Positions 45,257-54,757 of a stretch of DNA of 64,000 bases are shown piece by piece; position 1 is the first letter of the stretch, and each line of letters starts with the position of its first letter. Location of the stretch: assembly GCF_027925385.1 (NCBI RefSeq), contig NZ_AP027142.1:1780001-1844000 (forward strand), read 5' to 3'. Origin of the DNA: Methylocystis iwaonis. Lineage in GTDB: Bacteria; Pseudomonadota; Alphaproteobacteria; Rhizobiales; Beijerinckiaceae. Position numbers and translations under genes: made by a program. The notes under the pieces are model-generated. The model was not told the origin of the DNA. It saw only the letters and a list, made by a program, of their open reading frames with translations, and ran no database searches.

Positions 45257-45337
45257 TCAGTTGACGTAAGCGGTAATCGCGAAGGTAACGGCCGCGGCGG
45301 CGGCAAGGATCGAGACGATGGCGGCGAACGAGTTCAT
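45257..45337 (-). CDS. 26-residue hydrophobic small protein
   Basis: ATG at 45335-45337 with GCAGAGGGAAG just upstream. The product MNSFAAIVSILAAAAAVTFA plus six more residues (ITAYVN) is one transmembrane helix. Size, strong ribosome-binding site and composition fit a bacterial membrane microprotein. No homologue is known to me. Confidence 0.45.
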   Translation of the reverse strand: MNSFAAIVSILAAAAAVTFAITAYVN

Positions 45338-45456
45338 GGCGCTTCCCTCTGCCTGTTGCTTTGCCGTTGACGGTTTTTTGTTTTTGGATTCCATCAAGGG
45401 CGCGACGAAATAACGCGCCCCTTTCCCGAAAGGCGCAAGCGGGAAAAGTTGTTGCG

Positions 45457-45687
45457 ATGCACGCCAAAAGAGTATTCGAGCGCCGTTCCGAGCGGCAGCG
45501 TCGCGGGCCGAGCGTCAACGAAATGAACGCTGAACGACGCACGCCGCGGCGCAACGACGATCCCCCAGTGGTGACTGACGCAGATCAAGCGGCTGCCCAA
45601 AGCTTTGTTTTGAATAAGGTGCAAAACAGGGGGTTTGAGGCTGCCTACAAATTAGGCTGGCGAGTAATGGCCCAAAAATATGCCTAA
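45457..45687 (+). CDS. possible small basic protein
   Basis: A 76-codon frame (start at MHAKRVFERRSERQRRG) with a basic N-terminal half and a protein-like C-terminus (QSFVLNKVQNRGFEAAYKLGW). The ribosome-binding site (GGGAAAAG) is weak. It could be a real small gene or a chance frame; nothing about function can be said. Confidence 0.3.
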   Translation: MHAKRVFERRSERQRRGPSVNEMNAERRTPRRNDDPPVVTDADQAAAQSFVLNKVQNRGFEAAYKLGWRVMAQKYA

Positions 45688-45994
45688 GAAATAATCTGCA
45701 CCCTCATAATCTTTCCCACGCGCGGGGATGTTTCTACGGGTCTTCGGGAGCTGGCCCTGAAATTGCGTTGTTGGGCTCGAGAACACGCTCGGGGGGCTGC
45801 CTCAATGACCTGACCTGCACTGCAGCAATTGAATCTTAGGCGAATTATGGATCTGATTTGGCTAATTCGCCATCCTGACCTAGGATGAGGGCAACCACAT
45901 ATCCAGGCAGGCGAGGGCTATGCCCTCAGCCGCAGGGCTAATAATCGGACGAAGCGCCCCCCAGATACAGCGGGTCTCGTCCCAGGAGGTGCAA
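45688..45994. other. structured leader region of ftsH
   Basis: No gene seen. The region contains a perfect 9-bp inverted repeat GGCGAATTA/TAATTCGCC (45839-45847 with 45863-45871), an ATCCT/AGGAT hairpin just after it and GAGGGC/GCCCTC further on, all before the ftsH start. It presumably holds the ftsH promoter and a structured 5' leader. Confidence 0.45.
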
Positions 45995-47920
<1,926 letters not shown>

Positions 47921-47944
47921 TCGGCGTCGACTTGAACGATGAAG

Positions 47945-47970
47945 GGCCCGGCCATGCGCCGGGCCTCAGT
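47945..47970 (+). terminator. hairpin after ftsH
   Basis: GGCCCGGC and GCCGGGCC form a perfect 8-bp stem around CATGC, followed by TCAGTTTG. The T run is imperfect. A near-copy of this hairpin lies at 48143-48171, on the far side of repeat C copy 2. Confidence 0.6.
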
Positions 47971-47982
47971 TTGTTGACAAAC

Positions 47983-48113
47983 CTCCGAGGCGGCCTCGTC
48001 CTTCGAGACGCGAGCGTCGCTCGCTCCTCAGGATGAGGCCTAAGTGTTTGAGGCAGATGCAGAAGCTCCTCATGCTGAGGGGCCTGCGCAGCAGGCGTCT
48101 CGAAGCGCGAGGA
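47983..48113 (-). repeat. dispersed repeat family C, copy 2 (inverted)
   Basis: About 130 bp, the reverse complement of 36063-36186 with few differences, including the terminal CTTCGAGACGC arms. It lies between two similar terminator hairpins. Confidence 0.75.
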
Positions 48114-48142
48114 GCGTCATCGCCACTTTCTCAACAGTCTGA

Positions 48143-48171
48143 GCCCGGCCACGCGCCGGGCCTTTTCTTTT
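48143..48171 (+). terminator. terminator between ftsH and pmoC
   Basis: GCCCGGC and GCCGGGC stem with loop CACGC, then CTTTTCTTTT. A classical rho-independent terminator isolating pmoC from ftsH transcription. Confidence 0.75.
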
Positions 48172-48297
48172 GCGCCGACGGATAGCCGTTTTTTCCTTTG
48201 CGTCGGCGACAAAGTCGCTGTCGAAACGGCTTGTGACGCGCACGCTGCGTCAGCTTCGGGGGCGAGCCCCTCGAGAGCGATTCAAGGGAGAAATCTT

Positions 48298-49065
48298 ATG
48301 AGTTCGACGACAAGCACCGCAGCCGGCGCGGCTGCCGAAACATCCGTAGTCGATCTGCGCGGCATGTGGATCGGCCTTGCGGTTCTGAATGTTTTCTATC
48401 TGATCGTCCGCATTTACGAGCAGGTCTTCGGCTGGCGCGCCGGCCTCGACTCGTTCGCTCCGGAATTCCAGACCTACTGGATGTCGATCCTTTGGACCGA
48501 AATCCCGCTGGAGCTCGTCTCCGGTCTGGCGCTCGCCGGCTTCCTGTGGAAGACCCGCGACCGTAACGTCGACGCCGTGGCCCCGCGCGAAGAGATGCGC
48601 CGCCTGGTGGTCCTCGTTCAGTGGCTGGTCGTTTACGGCATCGCCATCTACTGGGGCGCCTCGTTCTTCACCGAGCAGGACGGCACCTGGCACATGACGG
48701 TTATCCGTGACACGGACTTCACGCCGTCGCACATCATCGAGTTCTACATGAGCTACCCGATCTATTCGGTGATCGCGGTCGGCGCGTTCTTCTATGCGAA
48801 GACCCGCATTCCGTATTTTGCTCATGGCTACTCGCTGGCGTTCCTGATCGTCGCCATCGGCCCGTTCATGATCATCCCGAACGTCGGCCTGAACGAGTGG
48901 GGCCACACCTTCTGGTTCATGGAAGAGCTGTTCGTTGCGCCGCTGCACTGGGGCTTCGTGTTCTTCGGCTGGATGGCGCTCGGCGTGTTCGGCGTCGTTC
49001 TGCAGATCCTCGGCCGCATCCATGCGCTGATCGGCAAGGAAGGCGTCGCCCTCCTCACCGAGTAA
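48298..49065 (+). CDS. pmoC: particulate methane monooxygenase subunit C (orphan copy)
   Basis: A 255-residue integral membrane protein, the full length of alphaproteobacterial PmoC, with AAGGGAGAAATCTT before the ATG. About six transmembrane helices. The CuC-site ligands are intact: Asp128 and His132 (EQDGTWH) and His145 (DFTPSH). The nearby CuD-site ligands are also present: Asn199, His203 (LNEWGH) and His217 (APLHW). PmoC works with PmoB and PmoA in intracytoplasmic membranes to oxidise methane to methanol. Here there is no pmoA or pmoB nearby; a terminator precedes it and a hairpin follows, so it is a single-gene unit. Extra lone pmoC copies are known in methanotrophs. Confidence 0.97.
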   Translation: MSSTTSTAAGAAAETSVVDLRGMWIGLAVLNVFYLIVRIYEQVFGWRAGLDSFAPEFQTYWMSILWTEIPLELVSGLALAGFLWKTRDRNVDAVAPREEMRRLVVLVQWLVVYGIAIYWGASFFTEQDGTWHMTVIRDTDFTPSHIIEFYMSYPIYSVIAVGAFFYAKTRIPYFAHGYSLAFLIVAIGPFMIIPNVGLNEWGHTFWFMEELFVAPLHWGFVFFGWMALGVFGVVLQILGRIHALIGKEGVALLTE

Positions 49066-49075
49066 AATGTGACGA

Positions 49076-49106
49076 CCCGCTCGCGCCCCTCTAAGGGCGC
49101 GGGCGG
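49076..49106 (+). terminator. hairpin after orphan pmoC
   Basis: CGCGCCC and GGGCGCG form a 7-bp stem around CTCTAA, extended by CCCGC/GCGG with a bulge. There is no T run, so it may be an mRNA-stabilising or attenuating hairpin between pmoC and the following small gene. Confidence 0.5.
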
Positions 49107-49127
49107 ACGATAAGGGAGGCAAGCCCA

Positions 49128-49235
49128 ATGATGTTCAATCTGCTGATGTTGGCGTCGCTGCTGTCGCCTTTGGCCTTTTGGCTCGCCGCGCCGCGCCGGG
49201 TTCCCGCGCCAGCCAGGCGCCGCGCCGCAAGGTAA
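49128..49235 (+). CDS. 35-residue small membrane protein after pmoC
   Basis: The frame starts MMFNLLMLASLLSPLAFWLA, one transmembrane helix, and continues with a short Arg/Pro/Ala-rich basic end (APARRRAAR). GGGAGGCAAGCCCA precedes the ATG with good spacing. It begins 62 bp after the pmoC stop, with only a hairpin between them, so co-transcription is likely. No family recognised. A role with PmoC is inferred from position only. Confidence 0.55.
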   Translation: MMFNLLMLASLLSPLAFWLAAPRRVPAPARRRAAR

Positions 49236-49393
49236 AAGATTCCTAAAGCGCGTAAGCTCAGCTTTGGCCGGTTGTGGCCGAGCTATGGCTTTGTTTGTCC
49301 CGGGCTCCCGGCCTGCATTGTAATTTAACGGTGCTCGACTAGATCGGGAACGGGCGCGCCGTCGAAGGCCGCCGCCCTATCGGGAGAGTTCTC

Positions 49394-49891
49394 ATGAATG
49401 ATCTGCTCGTCATCGCTTTCTCCTCGGAGCAAAAGGCCGAGGAAGTGAGGCAGAAGCTATTTCAGATGCAGAAGGAATATTTGATCGAGATGGGCGACGC
49501 GGTCGTCGCCGTTAAGGACGCCGAAGGCCACATCAAGCTCAACCAGCTCTTCAATACGACGGCGATCGGCGGCGTTTCCGGCATGTTCTGGGGCGCGCTC
49601 ATCGGCTTGATCTTCATGATGCCCTTGGCCGGCGCTGCGCTCGGCGCGGCCTCCGGCGCCGTTTCCGGCGCGCTCACCGATTTTGGAATCGACGACAAAT
49701 TCATGAAGGACGTCGCGGAAGCGATTCCGCCGGGCGGCGCGGCGCTCTTCGTCCTCGTGCGCAAGATGACCTCGGACAAGGTGCTGGAAGGCCTCAAGGG
49801 CGTCGGCGGAACGGTGCTGCGCACCTCTTTCGAAAAATCCATGGACGAGGCCATTCGCGCCACGCTCGCGGCGCAGACCTCGAAAATCTGA
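49394..49891 (+). CDS. DUF1269 membrane protein
   Basis: A 165-residue protein of the DUF1269 family. The N-terminal cytosolic ferredoxin-like part (NDLLVIAFSSEQKAEEVRQKL) is followed by a Gly/Ala-rich hairpin of two transmembrane helices (GGVSGMFWGALIGLIFMMPLAGAALGAASGAVSGAL) and a conserved C-terminus (IDDKFMKDVAEAIPPGGAALFVLVRKM). Family members are often stress-induced; function unknown. Confidence 0.9.
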   Translation: MNDLLVIAFSSEQKAEEVRQKLFQMQKEYLIEMGDAVVAVKDAEGHIKLNQLFNTTAIGGVSGMFWGALIGLIFMMPLAGAALGAASGAVSGALTDFGIDDKFMKDVAEAIPPGGAALFVLVRKMTSDKVLEGLKGVGGTVLRTSFEKSMDEAIRATLAAQTSKI

Positions 49892-49897
49892 GGCGCC

Positions 49898-49940
49898 TGT
49901 CATTCCCGGTGGGCCAAAGGCCCGGCCGGGAAGCCAGAGC
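49898..49940 (-). repeat. dispersed repeat family A, copy 5 (fragment)
   Basis: About 43 bp similar, on the minus strand, to the inner hairpin of the family (GTCATTCCCGGTGGGCC, GGGCCAAAGGCCC-like, GGGAAGCCAGAGC). It directly precedes repeat B copy 3. Confidence 0.5.
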
Positions 49941-49952
49941 AACCGCTCTTGG

Positions 49953-50036
49953 CGTCATTGCGAGTGGAGCAAAGCAATCCAAGAGCAGCTACAGCGGCTC
50001 TGGATTGCTTCGTCGCTGCGCTCCTCGCAATGACGG
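49953..50036 (+). repeat. dispersed repeat family B, copy 3
   Basis: About 84-bp palindrome (CGTCATTGCGAGTGGAGC ... GCTCCTCGCAATGACG; inner AAGCAATCCAAGAGC/GGCTCTGGATTGCTT). As at 32.6 kb it is paired with a repeat A relic. Confidence 0.75.
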
Positions 50037-50071
50037 GGCGCGCTATGCGCCGCCTGCGGCGACGACGGTGA

Positions 50072-50737
50072 CTACGCGGCTTCCTTCGCCGCGCGCCGAT
50101 GCGCATGCATCGTGAACCACAGGCTGGCGCCGACGAAGACGACTCCGATCAGAGCGACCATGATGAAAAGCGAGCCGCGTTGGATGAGCGCCATCCCCGG
50201 CACGAAAAGCGCGAGGATCAGGCCGACGACGCAAATCTGCCAGGCCTCGGCGTGAACGCCGGCGACGAAGGTCGCGAGCGCCAGGATCACCATCAGATTG
50301 AGGCCCGTGGCGTTGACGTCGACCAGCGCGCGCATGGCCGGCGAATAAATCAGCGCCATCGCCGCGAGGAAGGCGGCCCAGTGCAGGATTTGCGTCCAGA
50401 CCAGCTTGACTCGCTCGTGCTTGGTCTCCGCATGTCGCCAGCCGATATATATGCAAATGCCGCAATAGACCGGCGTGAGCAGCTCCCAATACCAGGCGAC
50501 GGACTGGCCGGTGAAAGTGACGAGACCGACGCCGATCACAGCCATGGCCAGCATGACGATATAGGGCAGGTCGATCTTCAGTACGTCGACGAACAGCACT
50601 TCCGGCGGCTGCGTCTTGATCTCCTCGATTCCTTCCTCGAGCGCCGTTACCCAGGTCTGCTCTTGCACGTTCTCCTGCGGCTCTCCCGCATGAGGCCCGG
50701 CTGCGTGGCCGCCTGCCGATTCTGGGCTCTTGGACAT
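50072..50737 (-). CDS. multi-span membrane protein of unknown function
   Basis: A 221-residue protein with a hydrophilic N-terminus (to about 48) followed by about six transmembrane segments (LPYIVMLAMAVIGVGLVTF; YWELLTPVYCGICIYIGW; ILHWAAFLAAMALIYSP; LNLMVILALATFVAGV; ICVVGLILALFVPGMAL; SLFIMVALIGVVFVGASLW). I do not recognise the family. The end is short and basic (HAHRRAAKEAA). Confidence 0.75.
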   Translation of the reverse strand: MSKSPESAGGHAAGPHAGEPQENVQEQTWVTALEEGIEEIKTQPPEVLFVDVLKIDLPYIVMLAMAVIGVGLVTFTGQSVAWYWELLTPVYCGICIYIGWRHAETKHERVKLVWTQILHWAAFLAAMALIYSPAMRALVDVNATGLNLMVILALATFVAGVHAEAWQICVVGLILALFVPGMALIQRGSLFIMVALIGVVFVGASLWFTMHAHRRAAKEAA

Positions 50738-50937
50738 CTGAAGTTCCTTATCGAGAAGCGCTTTCCGTGAATGCGCGGGGCGCGGGGAGGATAGTGCGGG
50801 CGCATAATCTCGGCAACCGCCGTGCGTCCGTCTCCTCCAGGGCGCCCGGCGAGCGCGCTACGTCGCCGGAACGCGCGCTTGCGCTTTGGGCCGATCGCGC
50901 TGTACCCAGCCGGTTTGTGGCGAACAGGAGTTGCAAG

Positions 50938-51111
50938 GTGCAAAGCAAGCTTGTCGAGCGGCTGCAGACGCTCGCCGACGCGCTCGAGGAGGCCGTCGAC
51001 CACATCGAAATGCTCGAGGCGGTGCTGAGCATGCTGGAGAAAACTCACCCGGAGGCGGTCGACAAGGCGCGCGCCGCTGTGGCCGCGGCGAAGAAAGATC
51101 AGCGCTTGTGA
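50938..51111 (+). CDS. 57-residue helical small protein
   Basis: Starts at a GTG with CAGGAG upstream. The sequence is one continuous amphipathic helix pattern (LVERLQTLADALEEAVDHIEMLEAVLSMLE) and could form a coiled coil, with a Lys/Ala-rich end. An in-frame extension to 50767 is unlikely on composition. Function unknown. Confidence 0.55.
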   Translation: MQSKLVERLQTLADALEEAVDHIEMLEAVLSMLEKTHPEAVDKARAAVAAAKKDQRL

Positions 51112-51185
51112 ACGGCGGCTTCACTTTCTGGCCGGTTTTCTCATCCTATGATCGCGCGGCGATTCGACAGTTCAGGGAAGGCGCA

Positions 51186-51560
51186 ATGAAGAAATATGTT
51201 CTCGCCGGGATTTTTGCGGCGACGATGATCGCCCCGGCCGCGGCCAAAGGCGGGATGCAGACCTGGATTCTCGTCTGCGCGAAAAGCCTCGCGCAAAGCG
51301 AGTGCAATCTGACGACGGCCAGCCGCTGGTATCACCTTCCGGCGCCGCAGCCTGGGGGAAGCAGCCCCGCGATCAAGGCGGCGCGCGCCAAGGTCGGCCA
51401 AGACCTCGAGGCGGGCTTCTATGTCGCGCAGGAGCAGTTTCCGGCCGGCGTGTCGATGGGCGAGCGGGGCAAAGTGTTCAAGGCCTGCGATGCGGAGCCC
51501 GCCACTCCGGCCGACGCTCAGGAAGCGGAATGGGCGCGGCGCGGCGCGTGCCTGCGCTAG
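51186..51560 (+). CDS. small secreted protein
   Basis: A 124-residue exported protein with GGGAAGGCG before the ATG. Signal peptide MKKYVLAGIFAATMIAPAAA, then a mature part with four cysteines (ILVCAKSL, SECNLTT, KACDAE, GACLR) that may form disulphides. Family and function not recognised. Confidence 0.7.
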   Translation: MKKYVLAGIFAATMIAPAAAKGGMQTWILVCAKSLAQSECNLTTASRWYHLPAPQPGGSSPAIKAARAKVGQDLEAGFYVAQEQFPAGVSMGERGKVFKACDAEPATPADAQEAEWARRGACLR

Positions 51561-51703
51561 TTCGACCGGCGCTGAGAGCATCACGAAGATGCGCTCCTGC
51601 CCTTGCCCCAAGTGATCGACGATCTAGCTAGGCGGCAGGGTTCACGAACGCTGCACAAAGACTTCAATCGAGTTTCGCGCGTCGCGACCCCAAGGAGGCC
51701 GTT

Positions 51704-52033
51704 ATGCGTGGCTCGATCAAAACTTGTACCCTCGCGGCAGCTTGCGTCGTAGCCGGATTCGCTCAACCCGCGCCCCAGGCTCAGGCGGGCGTCATGAGCA
51801 TCCCCAGGGCGGAGATCATCGGGACGTCTTCGTCGCTGGAGCAGGCCCATTACCGCCGTTGGCGTCACCACCATTATCATCATCATTACTGGCGGCACAG
51901 GCATTACCGCTATTACCGCCATTACGGCTATTATCCCTGGTACAACCCGGCCGGCGCTGTCGCGGGCGCGGCGGTGGGCTTGGCGACGGCGCCGTTTTGG
52001 GCGTTGGGCGGCTGGGGCTATCCCTATTACTGA
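51704..52033 (+). CDS. His/Tyr/Arg-rich secreted protein
   Basis: A 109-residue protein with AAGGAGG before the ATG and a signal peptide (ending PQAQA). The middle is extremely rich in His, Tyr, Arg and Trp (YRRWRHHHYHHHYWRHRHYR), followed by a small hydrophobic Gly/Ala segment (AGAVAGAAVGLATAPFWALG). Similar short proteins are common in Hyphomicrobiales and are of unknown function. Metal or polyanion binding is possible. Confidence 0.75.
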   Translation: MRGSIKTCTLAAACVVAGFAQPAPQAQAGVMSIPRAEIIGTSSSLEQAHYRRWRHHHYHHHYWRHRHYRYYRHYGYYPWYNPAGAVAGAAVGLATAPFWALGGWGYPYY

Positions 52034-52164
52034 GAACGACGTCGTCACGACGCGCGTGAGCCCAGGGCCTTTGCAGGCCCTGGTGACTGAATAGCCAACC
52101 ACGTCATTTGTTCGAGTGTTGGCGCCAAGCGCTTGTCAGCCATTGCCGTGCGCGTGGGTGCGGC

Positions 52165-52428
52165 TCAGCTACCTGTCTTCCACGATTTCGGCGCATGGTT
52201 CGTCTGCGCTATCCACCCGCCGTTTGGTTGTGGACGCCTTCCGTATTTATGCGCTTCATGCCGGCCGTAGAGACATCCGGCGACTGCGCCCAGAACGCCA
52301 TGGTGGCCAGCATAGTGCCCCACAACGCCACCGACCAGAGCGCCTTTGATGCAGCCCTTGGCGTAGGCCGGCTGCTGCGGCAGCCAAGCAAACAAAGAGA
52401 CGGATAGTAGAATGGCGGTTTTCCTCAT
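52165..52428 (-). CDS. glycine-zipper-like secreted small protein
   Basis: An 87-residue protein with a signal peptide (MRKTAILLSVSLFAWLPQQPAYA). The mature part contains a two-cysteine glycine-rich segment (KGCIKGALVGGVVGHYAGHHGVLGAVAGCLYGRHEA) like a glycine zipper that can insert into membranes. Basic C-terminus. I recall similar proteins in related genera, function unknown. Confidence 0.75.
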   Translation of the reverse strand: MRKTAILLSVSLFAWLPQQPAYAKGCIKGALVGGVVGHYAGHHGVLGAVAGCLYGRHEAHKYGRRPQPNGGWIAQTNHAPKSWKTGS

Positions 52429-52983
52429 GGTGAAGGCTTCCTGTCATCAGGGAACAGTTGCCACACGCCTCTGTTCCGGCCTGAGCCTGCTGGCGACGGC
52501 GTCCATGGCGCGACCTCGCGATCCGCCGGTTTGCAACGCGCGTGCCCAGAGAGGGTTGCGAGCGGCTTAAAGCGAGCCGACGGACTCAACCTCGGATGAG
52601 AGGGAATGTCGCGGCTCGCACCATCAGCGTGGCCGTCACGGATATTGTCAGAACCGTCATATAGGATACCGCGAGCGCGTAATCCGTCAGTTCAGTTGTC
52701 AGGGCCTCGACCATGTGATTACCCGTGTGATTACCCGGCTGCAGGCGCTTCAGGACGCCGGGCATGTCAGGAGGTCATACCCAGCTTTCAGGGCGCTAAC
52801 TTCCATCGGCTGGACAGGGTTCCCTGCTGCTTTGGGCCATCGTCTTGCCTGGCCGCATGGCGTCGACACGCGAGGGGCGTCGGAGGCGGAGGCGCCCCTG
52901 CGCTGTCACACTAAATATTGGACAACAAAGCTGAATCCGGCGCACACTTGCGCCGGGTTGCGCGGATAGAGCATGGAGCGTCG
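52429..52983. other. 555-bp region before sensor kinase
   Basis: No clear gene except a possible 42-codon frame on the minus strand (52586-52714). There is a short direct repeat (GTGATTACCC twice near 52715-52735). The distal part must hold the promoter of the sensor kinase. Confidence 0.4.
52586..52714 (-). CDS. possible 42-residue membrane peptide
   Basis: A short frame (start MVEALTTELTDYALAVSYMT) encoding one hydrophobic helix (LAVSYMTVLTISVTATLMV). It has only a weak ribosome-binding site (GGGTAATCAC). It could be chance. Confidence 0.25.
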   Translation of the reverse strand: MVEALTTELTDYALAVSYMTVLTISVTATLMVRAATFPLIRG

Positions 52984-54618
52984 ATGCCTCACACAATCTT
53001 CCGGCCGGGCCAGGCTGGACCGGTCCCGGATCATCGAGGGACGCGGCAGAATAAGGGAGAAACATCGCGCGCCGCTTCAACAGCCGAGCTGAGCGCGCCT
53101 GCCATGATGGCCGCCTGCGTCGACGCCATGCCGGGTGCGATTGCGTCCTTCCGCTTCAGCCCGGATGGAACGGGGTGCTTTCCCTATGGGTCGGCGAATT
53201 TCGAGGACATCTTCGGCTTTTCTCCCGAGGAGAGCAAAGCGGATCTCGCGACGATGCGCGCGCGTATCCATCCCGACGACGTGGCGCGCATAGACGCGGC
53301 GATCGCAGCGTCAGCCGAGCATTTGACGAAATATCACGAGGAATATCGCTTCCTGCACCCTGTCAGGGGCGCGATATGGATCGAAGTCCACTCCATGCCG
53401 AACCGCGAGCCGGACGGCTCGATCATATGGCATGGCTACGTCTGCGACATCACGGCGAGAAAACGCGCCGAAGAGGAGCTTCGCCTCAGCGAAGCGCGGC
53501 ATCGCGCCTTTTTCGACGCCAATCTGATCGGCGTCTGCTACGCCAACGCCAAGGACGCCACGATCGTCGAGGCGAATGATCGGTATCTCCAAATGCTCGG
53601 CTACACGCGCGAGGATTTGAACGCCGGCCGCATCAATTGGCGCGATCTCACGCCGCCCGAGTATCGCGTCATGAATGACGCGGCGATCGTGGAGTTGATC
53701 GAGACGGGAAAGAACGAGCGGCCAACCGAAAAGGAATATTTCCGCAAGGACGGAAGCCGCCTGCCGGTCCTCGTCGCACGGGCCCTTCTTGATCGACACA
53801 CGCTCGATGGCGTGGCGTTTATTTTGGACATCTCCGAGCTGAAGGAGAAAGAGGCCAGATTGCGGGAGGCGCATCGGGGGCAGCTTGCCATGATGCGCTC
53901 CATGGCTTTGGGCATTGCTCACGAAATCAACCAACCGCTCGCCGCGACGGTGGCCTATCTGCGCGTGCTGCCGCGATTGCTCGAGCTCGCGCCCGAAAAG
54001 CGGCCGGCGAGCGTGTTGGACACAGTGAACAACACTGTCGCTCAAGTGATGCGGGCGGGGGAGATCGTCTCGCGCTTGCGGTCTTTCATCGCGCATGGCG
54101 AGCCCGACAAGGTGCGGGCGAATATGCATGGATTGATCCTCGAAGCGATGGAGACGATCCTGTCCGTCGCCAAAGAGAAGAAGATCGCCGTCACGCTCGA
54201 CCTCTGCGCCGCCTCAGATGAGGTGCTCGCCGACAGGGTCCAGATCGTGCAGGTCTTGATCAATCTCATGCGCAACGCGAAAGAGGCGATGGAGCCGGTC
54301 TCCGAACGACGGCTCGTGATTTCGACGCGCTCGACCGACGCCGACATCAGGGTGGACATCGCCGACACGGGCGTCGGGCTGACCGAAAAAAGGCGCAGCG
54401 ACTTGTTCGTGCCCTTCGCCACGACCAAGCCGAGCGGCATGGGCGTGGGGCTGTCGATCTCCCGCGAAATCATCGAGGCGCATCACGGACGCATCTGGGC
54501 CGAAGGGAACCCCGAAGGCCGCGGCGCGATCTTCAGCTTCACGCTCCCCTTGGTCGGGGACGAAGCCGAAAGATTGAACGACGAGATCGAAGCTGGCGGT
54601 ATTTACGCGCGGGGCTGA
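52984..54618 (+). CDS. PAS-PAS sensor histidine kinase (FixL/NtrB-like)
   Basis: A 544-residue soluble kinase; the ATG at 52984 has a GGAGCG site, and a TTG 22 codons upstream is possible. Two PAS domains (about 35-160, ending in the PAC signature GYVCDITARKRAEEEL, and 170-290). The histidine-phosphotransfer motif is GIAHEINQPLAATVAYLRVL, typical of the FixL/DctB class. The ATPase contains NLMRNAKEAME (N box), DTGVGL (G1), and MGVGLSISREI (G2). No transmembrane segment, so the signal is cytosolic. No partner response regulator is adjacent. Confidence 0.92.
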   Translation: MPHTIFRPGQAGPVPDHRGTRQNKGETSRAASTAELSAPAMMAACVDAMPGAIASFRFSPDGTGCFPYGSANFEDIFGFSPEESKADLATMRARIHPDDVARIDAAIAASAEHLTKYHEEYRFLHPVRGAIWIEVHSMPNREPDGSIIWHGYVCDITARKRAEEELRLSEARHRAFFDANLIGVCYANAKDATIVEANDRYLQMLGYTREDLNAGRINWRDLTPPEYRVMNDAAIVELIETGKNERPTEKEYFRKDGSRLPVLVARALLDRHTLDGVAFILDISELKEKEARLREAHRGQLAMMRSMALGIAHEINQPLAATVAYLRVLPRLLELAPEKRPASVLDTVNNTVAQVMRAGEIVSRLRSFIAHGEPDKVRANMHGLILEAMETILSVAKEKKIAVTLDLCAASDEVLADRVQIVQVLINLMRNAKEAMEPVSERRLVISTRSTDADIRVDIADTGVGLTEKRRSDLFVPFATTKPSGMGVGLSISREIIEAHHGRIWAEGNPEGRGAIFSFTLPLVGDEAERLNDEIEAGGIYARG

Positions 54619-54757
54619 CGCTTTCTGGCCAGGGCTTGGCGGCGCGAGACGTCGTGGCGGCTCAGCGCGTCGCGCGTTGGTCCATAAAGCTAAGCTTTTC
54701 AAACAGTTTCCCTTACTTTAGCGATCAGGATTGCGAAAGTTTGCCCGGAGCGGACGG

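Noticed and set aside
48298..49065. AmoC of an ammonia oxidiser
   Set aside because: Sequence, length and context fit alphaproteobacterial PmoC as recalled; the rest of the window is Hyphomicrobiales-like.
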